NCBI GenBank assembly: GCA_040772225.1 | Contig: JAXGYO010000002.1 | Coordinates: 1,116,001 to 1,180,000, forward strand | Source of the DNA: JAAYED01 sp040772225 | GTDB lineage: Bacteria; Chloroflexota; Anaerolineae; UBA1429 | DNA: 64,000 nt | Reading direction: 5' to 3' | Part shown: positions 40,634 to 48,469 of the stretch, piece by piece | Layout of the letters: each line of letters starts with the position of its first letter | Position numbering within the stretch: position 1 is the first letter of the stretch | The notes under the pieces: generated by a model | Told to the model about the DNA's origin: nothing | Seen by the model: only the letters and a program-made list of their open reading frames with translations | Database searches by the model: none | Program-made: the position numbers and the translations under genes

Positions 40634-41791
40634 ATGATGGCCAGGCCGATCATAACGGGTGTTGAGCTTACCGAGTACACGTACACGCTTCAGGATTTTG
40701 GCAAAGACTATAACGGGTTCAATCTGGTATATCAGGCGGGCAGCAGCATAACGAGCAAGGGCACCGTTCTGCAGGTGCACACGGATGCTGGCATCACAGG
40801 GGAATACATCACAGGAGCGGTTCAGATCGCGACGCTTCCGATGTTTGTGGATTACCTGCTCGGCAGGCCGGCGCTAGAGCGCGAGCGCATCTACCAGGAT
40901 GTCAAGCGAGCGCTGCGCCAACAGGCGCGCGTGGGGCTTGCCAGTGTCGACGTCGCCCTATGGGACATCGCAGGCAAGTACTATGATGCGCCGATCTATG
41001 AGTTGCTGGGTGGCCACGTGCGGCCGCTCAAATGCTATGCAAGCACGACACACGGCGATCAGAACGGCGGGCTCGATTCACCGCAGGCTTACGCGGACTA
41101 TGCTGAGCGCTGTCTCGAGCGCGGCTACCCCGCCTTCAAGATCCATGGCTGGGGTGGATCCCGCGTCGACCTGGAGATCGCGACCATTCATGCCGTGGGC
41201 CAACGGGTTGGAGGCCGCATGGATCTCATGCTGGATCCTGCCTGTGAACTCGAGACCTTTGCTGATGCCGTCAAGGTGGGCCGCGCGTGTGACGACGAGC
41301 GGTTTTACTGGATAGAGGACCCGTACAAGGATGGGGGAATATCGCAGTTTGCTCACCGCAAGCTGCGGCAGCTCATACGAACGCCTCTACTGCAAACCGA
41401 GCACGTCCGGACGCTGGAGCCTCATGTGGACTTTGCGCTGGCGGATGCCACTGACTTGCTGCGGGGCGATGTCGGCTATGATGGCATCACAGGCGTGATG
41501 AAACTGGCCCATGCTGCCGAAGGGCTCGGCCTGGATATCGAGATGCATGGACCCGGGCCTGCACAGCGACATGTTATGACCTCGATTCGCAACACCAACT
41601 ACTACGAGATGGGTTTGCTGCATCCCTGCAACGCCGGGACCAACGTACCTGTCTATACCGACTATGCTGACGGCTTTGATGCCGTGGATGGTAACGGCTG
41701 CGTCTATGTGCCGCAGAAGGCAGGCCTGGGAGTCACGCTCGACTGGGACTATATCCAGAATCACACAACAGATCATCGACTCTACAGATAG
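40634..41791 (+). CDS. Mandelate racemase/muconate lactonizing enzyme family protein
   Basis: A 385-residue enolase-superfamily enzyme. The N-terminal capping domain (GVELTEYTYTLQDFG...VLQVHTDAGITGEYI) precedes a TIM barrel. The first catalytic Lys lies in FKIHGWG (K-x-H instead of K-x-K). Metal ligands are Asp in LMLDPACE, Glu in YWIEDPY and Glu in LQTEHV; DATDLLRGDVGYDGITGVMKLAHAAEGLG follows, and the late IEMHGPG His is a plausible catalytic base. Such enzymes act on sugar acids or related carboxylates; the substrate is open. AGGAG lies before the ATG. Sugar-acid catabolism would fit the mannonate dehydratase-like and glycerate kinase genes elsewhere here. Confidence 0.88.
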   Translation: MMARPIITGVELTEYTYTLQDFGKDYNGFNLVYQAGSSITSKGTVLQVHTDAGITGEYITGAVQIATLPMFVDYLLGRPALERERIYQDVKRALRQQARVGLASVDVALWDIAGKYYDAPIYELLGGHVRPLKCYASTTHGDQNGGLDSPQAYADYAERCLERGYPAFKIHGWGGSRVDLEIATIHAVGQRVGGRMDLMLDPACELETFADAVKVGRACDDERFYWIEDPYKDGGISQFAHRKLRQLIRTPLLQTEHVRTLEPHVDFALADATDLLRGDVGYDGITGVMKLAHAAEGLGLDIEMHGPGPAQRHVMTSIRNTNYYEMGLLHPCNAGTNVPVYTDYADGFDAVDGNGCVYVPQKAGLGVTLDWDYIQNHTTDHRLYR

Positions 41792-41810
41792 CGGCCGATG
41801 GCGGTGAGAT

Positions 41811-41839
41811 TTGGAGTCAACCGGGGCGCATTGTATAAT
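41811..41839 (+). promoter_or_regulatory. Promoter of tRNA-Ser
   Basis: TTGGAG (41811-41816), 17 bases, perfect TATAAT (41834-41839); the tRNA 5' end is 12 bases beyond. Confidence 0.75.
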
Positions 41840-41850
41840 CTGCCCGGCGC

Positions 41851-41935
41851 GGAGAGGTCGCATAGTCTGGTCGAGTGCGCACGATTGGAAATCGTGTAGG
41901 CGTAAGCCTCGCGGGTTCGAATCCCGCCCTCTCCG
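41851..41935 (+). tRNA. tRNA-Ser (anticodon GGA)
   Basis: A full cloverleaf: acceptor GGAGAGG pairing with CCTCTCC, anticodon stem CACGA/TCGTG with loop TTGGAAA, a long class II variable arm (AGGC-GTAA-GCCT) and T arm GCGGG-TTCGAAT-CCCGC. It reads UCC and UCU serine codons. Discriminator G is followed by CCTCC, so the CCA end is not encoded and must be added by the cca product. Confidence 0.97.
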
Positions 41936-42151
41936 CCTCCAACAGATCCTGGCCGTCCTTGCACTGCACAGCGGTCTGGGGACCAAAGGAAATGCCAATG
42001 CGCCGCGCGTGTCGCCCACACCTGGGGATCCAGGAATGGGGATGACAGGCGCGGTTATGTATGACAAGCAAGCGCCGGTCCATTAACCAACAGCATTTCG
42101 CTGCCAGCAGTAGGCGGCGACAAGTATAGCGACACTACAGGTGAGCCAGAG

Positions 42152-43471
42152 ATGCGTGCCCGTGTGTTCAGCGCCTTGAATGGTCAGTTTCTTCACCCAG
42201 CCACGCGCGAAGACCGCAACATACGTCGCTTGATGGTACACACAGCGCTGTTCGGTGTCGTGAATGGTGGTATTATCTCGTTTCTGCCTGTCTTGCTTGC
42301 GCGCCTCGGAGCGTCAGCGGTAGCGACCAGTTTACTCACGGCATTACCGGCACTTGTGACTATTGGTTTCGCGCTTCCAGCGGGCAACATCGTGGCGCGC
42401 TGGGCGCATCCCGGAAAGATGAGCGCGCGGTGCTTTTACGTCTTGCGCCTGTCCTATCCATTTATCGCCATAGCGGCACTGCTTGACCCGCGGATCGCAC
42501 CATGGCTGATCGTACTGATCTGGGGACTGACAGCGATCCCGGGCACACTGGGTAACACGGCCTTTTACGATGTGCTGGCGGACTCGATACCTGCGGAGCG
42601 ACGGGCTGCGATAAACGGTGCACGTTGGGCCCTCTTGTTCCTGATTTCCGGCGCCAGCGTATCGCTGTTTGGCCAACTGCTCACGCGGATGGAGTGGCCA
42701 GCCAACTACCTCACGCTCTTTGCGATCTCCTTTGTGGTCGGCATGATCAGTATCTACATATACGGGCGGCTAGAGATACCGCCGCGTCCTGTTCGGCCGG
42801 ACACGCCAGGGCGTCGGCCATGGCGTGAGCGCCTGAGCGATCTGCTCATCCCCTTCCGCGCAGGCAACGGGTTTGGTGCCTATTCACTGGTCACTCTGGC
42901 CATGCGAATCGGTTACTTTTTGCCGGCCGGGCTCTTTAGCCTGTTTCTGGTCAACACGCTGCAGGTCTCCGATGCCTGGATAGGGGGGCGGACCACGATA
43001 GAGAGCGTAGCCATGACTGCCGGGTATTTCTTCTGGGGTCGCATGACCAACAGGGCAGGCAAGCGGCGGATGCTGGTCATGCTCGGAGTAGCGGTCGCGC
43101 TGCATTTCTGTCTGGTCGCCTTTGCGACGCCCGCACGACTATACCTGATGTATATTGCGGCGTTGCTCGTAGGCTTTTTTGTGACGGCAGGCGATGTCAG
43201 CCTCTTCGAGTGGCTTTTGGAGATTATGCCTCCTGACGACCGGCCACGCTATGTCGCAATGAATACATTGCTGATGAACCTGGTGGCCTTTGCGGCGCCC
43301 ATGGCTGGTGCCGCCATCGCTGATGTCGCAGGCATACCCACGGTTTATTTGATCAGTGCGGCCTCTATGCTTGTCTGCGCAGCATTGGCATACCTGCTGA
43401 TCAGGCCATTGGACAAGGTCACTTCGCCCAGCCCGGAATTGCCAGTCGCTTCCGATGCTGCCACGTCCTGA
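42152..43471 (+). CDS. MFS transporter
   Basis: A 439-residue major facilitator with about 12 hydrophobic segments, split by a cytoplasmic loop around residues 205-230 (YGRLEIPPRPVRPDTPGRRPWRERL). The first half has SFLPVLLARLGASAVATSLLTALPALVTIGFALPAG and ends with the IPAERRAAINGARW segment; the second half includes YFFWGRMTNRAGKRRMLVM, a likely loop 8-9 motif A copy. The substrate is unknown. AGGTGAG lies upstream of the ATG. The 216 bases between tRNA-Ser and this gene show no clear gene or terminator. Confidence 0.85.
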   Translation: MRARVFSALNGQFLHPATREDRNIRRLMVHTALFGVVNGGIISFLPVLLARLGASAVATSLLTALPALVTIGFALPAGNIVARWAHPGKMSARCFYVLRLSYPFIAIAALLDPRIAPWLIVLIWGLTAIPGTLGNTAFYDVLADSIPAERRAAINGARWALLFLISGASVSLFGQLLTRMEWPANYLTLFAISFVVGMISIYIYGRLEIPPRPVRPDTPGRRPWRERLSDLLIPFRAGNGFGAYSLVTLAMRIGYFLPAGLFSLFLVNTLQVSDAWIGGRTTIESVAMTAGYFFWGRMTNRAGKRRMLVMLGVAVALHFCLVAFATPARLYLMYIAALLVGFFVTAGDVSLFEWLLEIMPPDDRPRYVAMNTLLMNLVAFAAPMAGAAIADVAGIPTVYLISAASMLVCAALAYLLIRPLDKVTSPSPELPVASDAATS

Positions 43472-43558
43472 CCATAGGCTGCCAACGACGAGAACTTGAT
43501 CTGTGGGCCTGGCACCGCCAAAGCTTGAATCCTGGCTCCATAAAGGAAGGGAGTAACT

Positions 43559-44134
43559 GTGACAGGAGATCCCTCGCGAGAATGGGAGCGCGTCTGGCAA
43601 CGGCTGCAGGATTACGAAGAGAGTATGACGGAGCAGGGCCGCGAGTACCTGGATCTGGCCCGCCGGCTTTTAGCCGCCAACCGCACCCTGATGATGATTC
43701 CCGATCTGGAGGAAGAAGCCTATCAGGAGGTGGAGAGCATCTCCATGCTCCTGCATTCTGTGGGTGAACCAGATGAACCCTACCTCTACGAATTGATCGA
43801 TCTCATCACCCACCTGCTCGACCGGCTCTATGTGCGCCTGGAGTATACCAAGTGGGAGGTGTCGCCGCTTTCGCAATTGCCTGCTGCGCTGACAGAGCTT
43901 AGCCGGGACGCTGACTTGAGCAATGAGGATCGCGAACTACTGGCCTTTTTCAACACGTACGATCAGGCGGTACGAACGGGCAGGGGGCTGGCTGACCCGT
44001 CAACACGAGAGAAACTCTCAAAGCGAGCTGCCCAGGTCTCGATGGAGGCCAGTAGCGGTGCGCAGCGTAGATTCAGGGCATTGCTGGGACAGATCCTGCG
44101 GCTGTTGGACTATTACGACGAACTCGAGCGGTGA
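43559..44134 (+). CDS. Hypothetical all-helical cytoplasmic protein
   Basis: A 191-residue protein, start GTG with AGGAAGGGAG seven bases upstream. It is almost entirely helical, acidic and without signal or membrane segments: EWERVWQRLQDYEESMTEQG, EEEAYQEVESISMLLHSVG, YLYELIDLITHLLDRLYVRL, then a basic patch REKLSKRAAQVSMEASSGAQ and LLGQILRLLDYYDELER. I do not recognise a family. It lies 88 bases after the MFS gene and 97 before gpmA, which has its own putative promoter. Confidence 0.65.
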   Translation: MTGDPSREWERVWQRLQDYEESMTEQGREYLDLARRLLAANRTLMMIPDLEEEAYQEVESISMLLHSVGEPDEPYLYELIDLITHLLDRLYVRLEYTKWEVSPLSQLPAALTELSRDADLSNEDRELLAFFNTYDQAVRTGRGLADPSTREKLSKRAAQVSMEASSGAQRRFRALLGQILRLLDYYDELER

Positions 44135-44159
44135 TCTCGAAACGTCCATGTCAACAGAT

Positions 44160-44188
44160 TTGACCACGATGCCTTTCTGCGCCAGAAT
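44160..44188 (+). promoter_or_regulatory. Putative gpmA promoter
   Basis: TTGACC (44160-44165), 17 bases, CAGAAT (44183-44188), about 45 bases before the ATG. Confidence 0.4.
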
Positions 44189-44231
44189 AGTTCAAGTGGT
44201 GGAAAATGCCGCGTCGCGGGGGGATTAGTAC

Positions 44232-44978
44232 ATGTACAAGCTCGTTCTGATTCGACATGGCCAGAGCACCTGGAATCTGGAGAATAGGTTCACCGGGTGG
44301 ACCGATGTCGACCTGACGGATACCGGGCGTCAGGAAGCCATGAACGGCGGGCGCCTCTTGCGTGAGGGCGGCTACACCTTTGACATCGCGTACACATCCG
44401 TGCTCAAGCGCGCCATCCGCACGCTTTGGATTGTGCTGGATGAGATGGATCTGATGTGGATACCGGTCGTTCGCCACTGGCGCCTGAACGAGAAGCACTA
44501 TGGCGCTCTACAGGGATTGAACAAGGCGGAGACCGCTGAGCGCCATGGTCATGAGCAGGTCCACATCTGGCGTCGCAGCTATGATATCCCGGCCCCTCCC
44601 ATTGACGACGACTCTCCCTATTCGCAGGCTCACGATCGGCGTTATGCGCACCTGTCCCCGGATGAGCTGCCCCGCACCGAAGCGCTCAAGCAGACCGTGG
44701 AGCGCATGCTGCCATATTGGCACAGCGTCATCGCGCCCGATGTGCGCGCCGGCAAGCGAGTGGTCATTGCGGCGCATGGCAACAGCCTGCGGGCCCTGGT
44801 CAAGTATCTGGACGACATTTCGGAGGAGGATATCCCCGAGCTGAATATCCCGACCGGCATACCCCTGGTCTACGAGCTCGACGAGGATCTCCGTCCCATT
44901 CGCCACTATTACCTGGGCGATCCCGAGGCGGCAGCCCGGGCAGCGGCCGCAGTTGCGGCGCAGGCCAGCCGTCGCTAA
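44232..44978 (+). CDS. gpmA: 2,3-bisphosphoglycerate-dependent phosphoglycerate mutase
   Basis: A 248-residue glycolytic mutase (3-phosphoglycerate to 2-phosphoglycerate). The phospho-acceptor His is in LVLIRHGQSTWN, followed by FTGWTDVDLTDTGRQEA, YTSVLKRAIRTLW, WRLNEKHYGALQGLNKAETA and the second catalytic His in VVIAAHGNSLRALVKYL. Length matches the dPGM family, with an Ala-rich C-terminus. GGGGGGA lies before the ATG. It converges on the pfkA/pgk pair, so three glycolytic genes are adjacent. Confidence 0.96.
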   Translation: MYKLVLIRHGQSTWNLENRFTGWTDVDLTDTGRQEAMNGGRLLREGGYTFDIAYTSVLKRAIRTLWIVLDEMDLMWIPVVRHWRLNEKHYGALQGLNKAETAERHGHEQVHIWRRSYDIPAPPIDDDSPYSQAHDRRYAHLSPDELPRTEALKQTVERMLPYWHSVIAPDVRAGKRVVIAAHGNSLRALVKYLDDISEEDIPELNIPTGIPLVYELDEDLRPIRHYYLGDPEAAARAAAAVAAQASRR

Positions 44979-45010
44979 AGCGATTTCTCCTTTCCGAAAC
45001 AGCGCTCTCC

Positions 45011-45050
45011 AAAAAGAGACTCCCACCGATACTGGTGGGAGTCTTTTCAT
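45011..45050. terminator. Bidirectional terminator between gpmA and pfkA
   Basis: A perfect ten-base-pair stem (45018-45027 with 45034-45043) and six-base loop; TTTTC follows on the plus strand, and AAAAAGA on the other side gives TCTTTTT for minus-strand transcripts. Confidence 0.9.
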
Positions 45051-45051
45051 T

Positions 45052-46035
45052 CTATGCCGCGAGCATCGCGGCGAGCGCAAGGTAAGCCTGGTCGATCTCC
45101 CTCTGGTGCGATACCACATCGGTGAGAGGCACCAGTATCGACCCTTTCGCATTCAGGCCTGCCATCATGCCCTCCTGGCCGTCAGCAAGGGCCTCGACGG
45201 CAGCCGCCCCAAGCAGGGTAGCAAGGTAACGATCCCTGGCCATTGGCGAACCGCCACGCTGGATGTGGCCCAGCATGGTGAGATTTGCCTCAAAGCCGGT
45301 TTCTGCCTGGTGTTCGGCCAAATGCGCCAGAATGGCGTGAGCATCAGGATCGGCACCCTCAGAGACTACAATGATGCAGTGCTCTTTGCCCCGCACGTAG
45401 CTATCGGCTACCTCGCGAGCAATCTCTTCAAGAGTCTGCGTCGTCTCCGGAATACAGGTGATCTCCGCGCCGCCGACGATCCCGGCCAGCAGCGTCAGGT
45501 AACCCGAGTTCTTCCCGACCATCTCGATCACAAAGGCTTGCTGTTGTGCCGAGGCAGCATCCTTGATGCGGTCGATCGCATCCATCGCCGTGTTCACCGC
45601 GGTGTCTACACCGATCGCTTGATCTGTGCCCCACAGGTCATTCTCTATGGTTGCCGGCACCAGCGCCACCGCAAAGCCAGCCTGGCTCAGGGCATGGGCA
45701 CCTCGCGCACAGGAGGGCCCGCCGATGGTAACGAGGGCATCGACGCTTTCCTCGTTCAGGTTGCGCAGGGCTTTGCGCACATCTCGCGGCCCGGAAAATG
45801 CTTCTCCGGCAGAAGTGCCAAGAAAGGTGCCTCCTTTGTCAATCCTCTGGCTCACAGAGCGTGAGTCCAGAGGCACAAAATCACCTCGGAGCAGGCCTTC
45901 ATACCCGTTCCTGACGCCGAGCACCGACCACCCGTATTCAAGGGATTTGCGGACCACAGCGCGGATGGCGGCATTCATGCCCGGTCCGTCTGTGCCAGCG
46001 GTCAACACTGCGACTCGCCGAATGGTATCAGGCAT
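45052..46035 (-). CDS. pfkA: 6-phosphofructokinase homologue with altered active site
   Basis: A 327-residue protein with the full PfkA fold signature (RRVAVLTAGTDGPGMNAAIR, GGTFLGTS, LGHIQRGGSP). Several residues critical in Escherichia coli PfkA differ: the GGD turn is GTD (Thr15); GGDGS, with its Mg/ATP-binding Asp, is GGPSC (105-109); the catalytic TIDND is TIEND (Glu131); MGR is VGK (163-165); the subunit-contact Arg in SSHQR is Gln; and the Arg before LGH is Asn241. The glutamate in VVSEG and the LGHIQR His/Arg remain. It may be a pseudo-enzyme or use another phosphoryl donor. It follows pgk by 35 bases. ATG at 46035 has GGAGAGG upstream. Confidence 0.85.
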   Translation of the reverse strand: MPDTIRRVAVLTAGTDGPGMNAAIRAVVRKSLEYGWSVLGVRNGYEGLLRGDFVPLDSRSVSQRIDKGGTFLGTSAGEAFSGPRDVRKALRNLNEESVDALVTIGGPSCARGAHALSQAGFAVALVPATIENDLWGTDQAIGVDTAVNTAMDAIDRIKDAASAQQQAFVIEMVGKNSGYLTLLAGIVGGAEITCIPETTQTLEEIAREVADSYVRGKEHCIIVVSEGADPDAHAILAHLAEHQAETGFEANLTMLGHIQRGGSPMARDRYLATLLGAAAVEALADGQEGMMAGLNAKGSILVPLTDVVSHQREIDQAYLALAAMLAA

Positions 46036-46070
46036 CGATTCCTCTCCGGAACAGTTCTTTTTCGGGTGGT

Positions 46071-47246
46071 TCACTTGTCCTGCAGTGCTGCGACGCCGGG
46101 CAACTCCAGGCCCTCCAGGAACTCTAGCGAGGCGCCGCCGCCGGTTGATATATGCCCGATCTGATCGGCTACGCCTGACTCTTGCACGGCAGCAGCAGAG
46201 TCGCCGCCACCTACTATCGACATAGCGTCGGACGCCGCCAGCGCCCTGGCGATAGCAAAGGTGCCTTCCGCAAAGGGTGCGAGCTCAAAGACGCCCATGG
46301 GGCCGTTCCAGATGACCGTGCCAGCTTTTGCGATTACATCTGAAAAGACGCCGATGGTTTTTGGGCCAATGTCCAGGATGCGCCAGCCCGGCTGCACCTC
46401 ATCGGGTAACGCGATCCTGGTCGTGGCTTCTGCGCTAAAGGCGTCGGCCAGCATGGCATCCACCGGAAGCATCAGCCTGTCGCCGGCACGAGAGATGAGA
46501 TCAGCGGCAGTAGCCACGGCGTCTTGCTCGACAAGCGAGTCCCCCATCTCATAGCCTTTGGCAGCAAAAAAGGTATTGGCCATGCCGCCGCCAATGAGAA
46601 TTCGGTCAGCCTTGGTCAGCAGGTTCTCGATGACGCCGATCTTGTCCGAAATCTTGGCTCCGCCCAGGATCACGACCAGGGGGCGCACCGGAGAGTTGAG
46701 CGCTGTGCCAAGCACATCGATCTCTCGCCCCATGAGGAATCCAGAGACGGCAGGAATGTATGCGGCAACACCGGCTGTGGAGGCGTGAGCCCTGTGGGCG
46801 GCACCAAAGGCGTCGTTCACAAAGAGGTCTGCCAGAGCAGCCAGCTTGCGGCTCAACTCTGGATCATTCTTTTCGTCACCCGCCTCAAACCGCGTGTTCT
46901 CCAGCAGGATCACGTCACCGGGCTGCATCCCCATCACGGCCGTGGTGACATCTTCCCCCACCACGGTGTCGGTCTTTTTCACGGACACGCCCAGCAGCTC
47001 TGTCAACCGACGGGCGATCGGGTCCAGCCGCAGGCTTTCCACCACCTTGCCCTTGGGGCGACCCAGGTGCGAACAGAGGATAACAGCAGCACCATGTTCC
47101 AGAAGGTACTTTATTGTTGGCAGGGCTGCCTGAATGCGGAGATCATCGGTGATCTCGCGGTTGTCATCCAGAGGCACATTAAAGTCGCAACGCACTAGCA
47201 CGCGCTTGTTCTTGACCGAAACGTCCTCAATTGTCTTTTTGTTCAT
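46071..47246 (-). CDS. pgk: Phosphoglycerate kinase
   Basis: A 391-residue monomeric glycolytic kinase making ATP from 1,3-bisphosphoglycerate. Motifs: KRVLVRCDFNVPLDDN, VILCSHLGRPKG, LLENTRFEAGDEKND, LFVNDAFGAAHRAHAST, VVILGGAKISDKIGVIENLL, WNGPMGVFELAPFAEGT and GGGDSAAAV, with a C-terminal HISTGGGASLEFLEG. ATG at 47246 has AGGAG ten bases upstream. It heads a minus-strand unit with the pfkA homologue, behind a good promoter. Confidence 0.97.
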   Translation of the reverse strand: MNKKTIEDVSVKNKRVLVRCDFNVPLDDNREITDDLRIQAALPTIKYLLEHGAAVILCSHLGRPKGKVVESLRLDPIARRLTELLGVSVKKTDTVVGEDVTTAVMGMQPGDVILLENTRFEAGDEKNDPELSRKLAALADLFVNDAFGAAHRAHASTAGVAAYIPAVSGFLMGREIDVLGTALNSPVRPLVVILGGAKISDKIGVIENLLTKADRILIGGGMANTFFAAKGYEMGDSLVEQDAVATAADLISRAGDRLMLPVDAMLADAFSAEATTRIALPDEVQPGWRILDIGPKTIGVFSDVIAKAGTVIWNGPMGVFELAPFAEGTFAIARALAASDAMSIVGGGDSAAAVQESGVADQIGHISTGGGASLEFLEGLELPGVAALQDK

Positions 47247-47308
47247 CGTCTGGTTCTCCTGCAATGTCACTGGTAGTTACGGCCTTACGGCCCTGGATGT
47301 CTGAGGGC

Positions 47309-47338
47309 ATTCTAGCACAGCGACCTTCGAGATGTAAA
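47309..47338 (-). promoter_or_regulatory. Promoter of pgk
   Basis: TTTACA (47333-47338), 18 bases, TAGAAT (47309-47314) with TGC before it (extended -10). Confidence 0.6.
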
Positions 47339-47354
47339 CCGCAGAGGGACTCGC

Positions 47355-47383
47355 TTGAGGTGTTAGGGCTCACGGCGTAGAAT
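47355..47383 (+). promoter_or_regulatory. Promoter of the Gfo/Idh/MocA gene
   Basis: TTGAGG (47355-47360), 17 bases, TAGAAT (47378-47383), 27 bases before the ATG; back to back with the pgk promoter. Confidence 0.6.
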
Positions 47384-47410
47384 CGACCTAGTTGACACCG
47401 GGAGGCAGAA

Positions 47411-48439
47411 ATGAGTGAGAAGACCAAGGCTGTCATGGTAGGTTGTGGGGGCATCACCCGATCATGGTTGACGCCGCTGCAAGCGATGGACAATGTCCAG
47501 GTGGTAGGGCTGGTCGACATTGTCGAAGCCAATGCCCGTGCCCGAGCGGAGGAGTATGGGCTCACCGGCGCCCTGATTGGCGCCGATCTGGCGTCTATAT
47601 TGAACCAGACGCAACCGGACGTCGTGTTCAACTGCACCATCCCGGAGGCACATGCCCCCGTTACCATCGAGGCGCTCGAATTCGGTTGCCACGTGCTCCA
47701 GGAAAAGCCGCTGGCTGATTCCATGGAGAGTGCTGCACACATGATCGCCGTAGCGGAAAGACAGGATCGTATCCTCGCTGTCATTCAGAACCGCCGCTAT
47801 GACGCCAATATCCGTCGGCTGCGGCATCTGGTGTCCTCAGGGGTGGTTGGGCCTCTCACGACGGTGAACTGCGACTTTTACCTGGGTGCGCACTTTGGCG
47901 GGTTCAGAGACCACATGCCGCATGTGCTGCTGCTGGATATGGCCATCCATACCTTTGATGCAGCCAGGCTGATCACTGGAGCCAATCCGGTCTCTGTCTA
48001 CTGTAAGGAGTGGAATCCGGCCGGCTCCTGGTATGACCGCGACGCTTCTGCGGTGGCCATCTTTGAAATGACGGGGGGCCTTGTCTACACGTATCGGGGC
48101 AGCTGGTGTGCAGAAGGACTCAACACGACCTGGGAGTCGGACTGGCATCTTGTTGGACAAAGCGGGTCCATCCACTGGGATGGAGCAACAGCCATAGAGG
48201 CCGAGCGTGTGGCGTCCGCTGGAACTTTTCGCTCGACGCTCGAGAGTGTGACCGTTCCGGTGATCGATCCCGGCACCAAGGTGGGTGCGCATGCAGGCGT
48301 TATCAGAGAGTTTCTCGAATGCGTGCGCAGTGGAGAGCAACCGGAGACGCGTGCGGCCGACAACATCCACAGCCTGGCCATGGTTTTTGGCGCCATCGAA
48401 AGCGCCGAGACAGGCCGTACAGTCTCGATCGGCCAATAG
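47411..48439 (+). CDS. Gfo/Idh/MocA family oxidoreductase
   Basis: A 342-residue NAD(P)-dependent dehydrogenase. The Rossmann motif is VMVGCGGITRSWL, the cofactor-adjacent EKPLA motif is in CHVLQEKPLADS, and the C-terminal domain has HMPHVLLLDMAIHTFDAARLI, with the catalytic Asp/His pair spaced as DxxxH. Members oxidise or epimerise sugars and inositols. It is followed 30 bases later by a sugar-type solute-binding lipoprotein, so import and oxidation of a carbohydrate is a plausible shared role. GGGAGG lies before the ATG. Confidence 0.9.
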   Translation: MSEKTKAVMVGCGGITRSWLTPLQAMDNVQVVGLVDIVEANARARAEEYGLTGALIGADLASILNQTQPDVVFNCTIPEAHAPVTIEALEFGCHVLQEKPLADSMESAAHMIAVAERQDRILAVIQNRRYDANIRRLRHLVSSGVVGPLTTVNCDFYLGAHFGGFRDHMPHVLLLDMAIHTFDAARLITGANPVSVYCKEWNPAGSWYDRDASAVAIFEMTGGLVYTYRGSWCAEGLNTTWESDWHLVGQSGSIHWDGATAIEAERVASAGTFRSTLESVTVPVIDPGTKVGAHAGVIREFLECVRSGEQPETRAADNIHSLAMVFGAIESAETGRTVSIGQ

Positions 48440-48469
48440 GGTCGCTCACAAACACCGGAGGCCATCACG

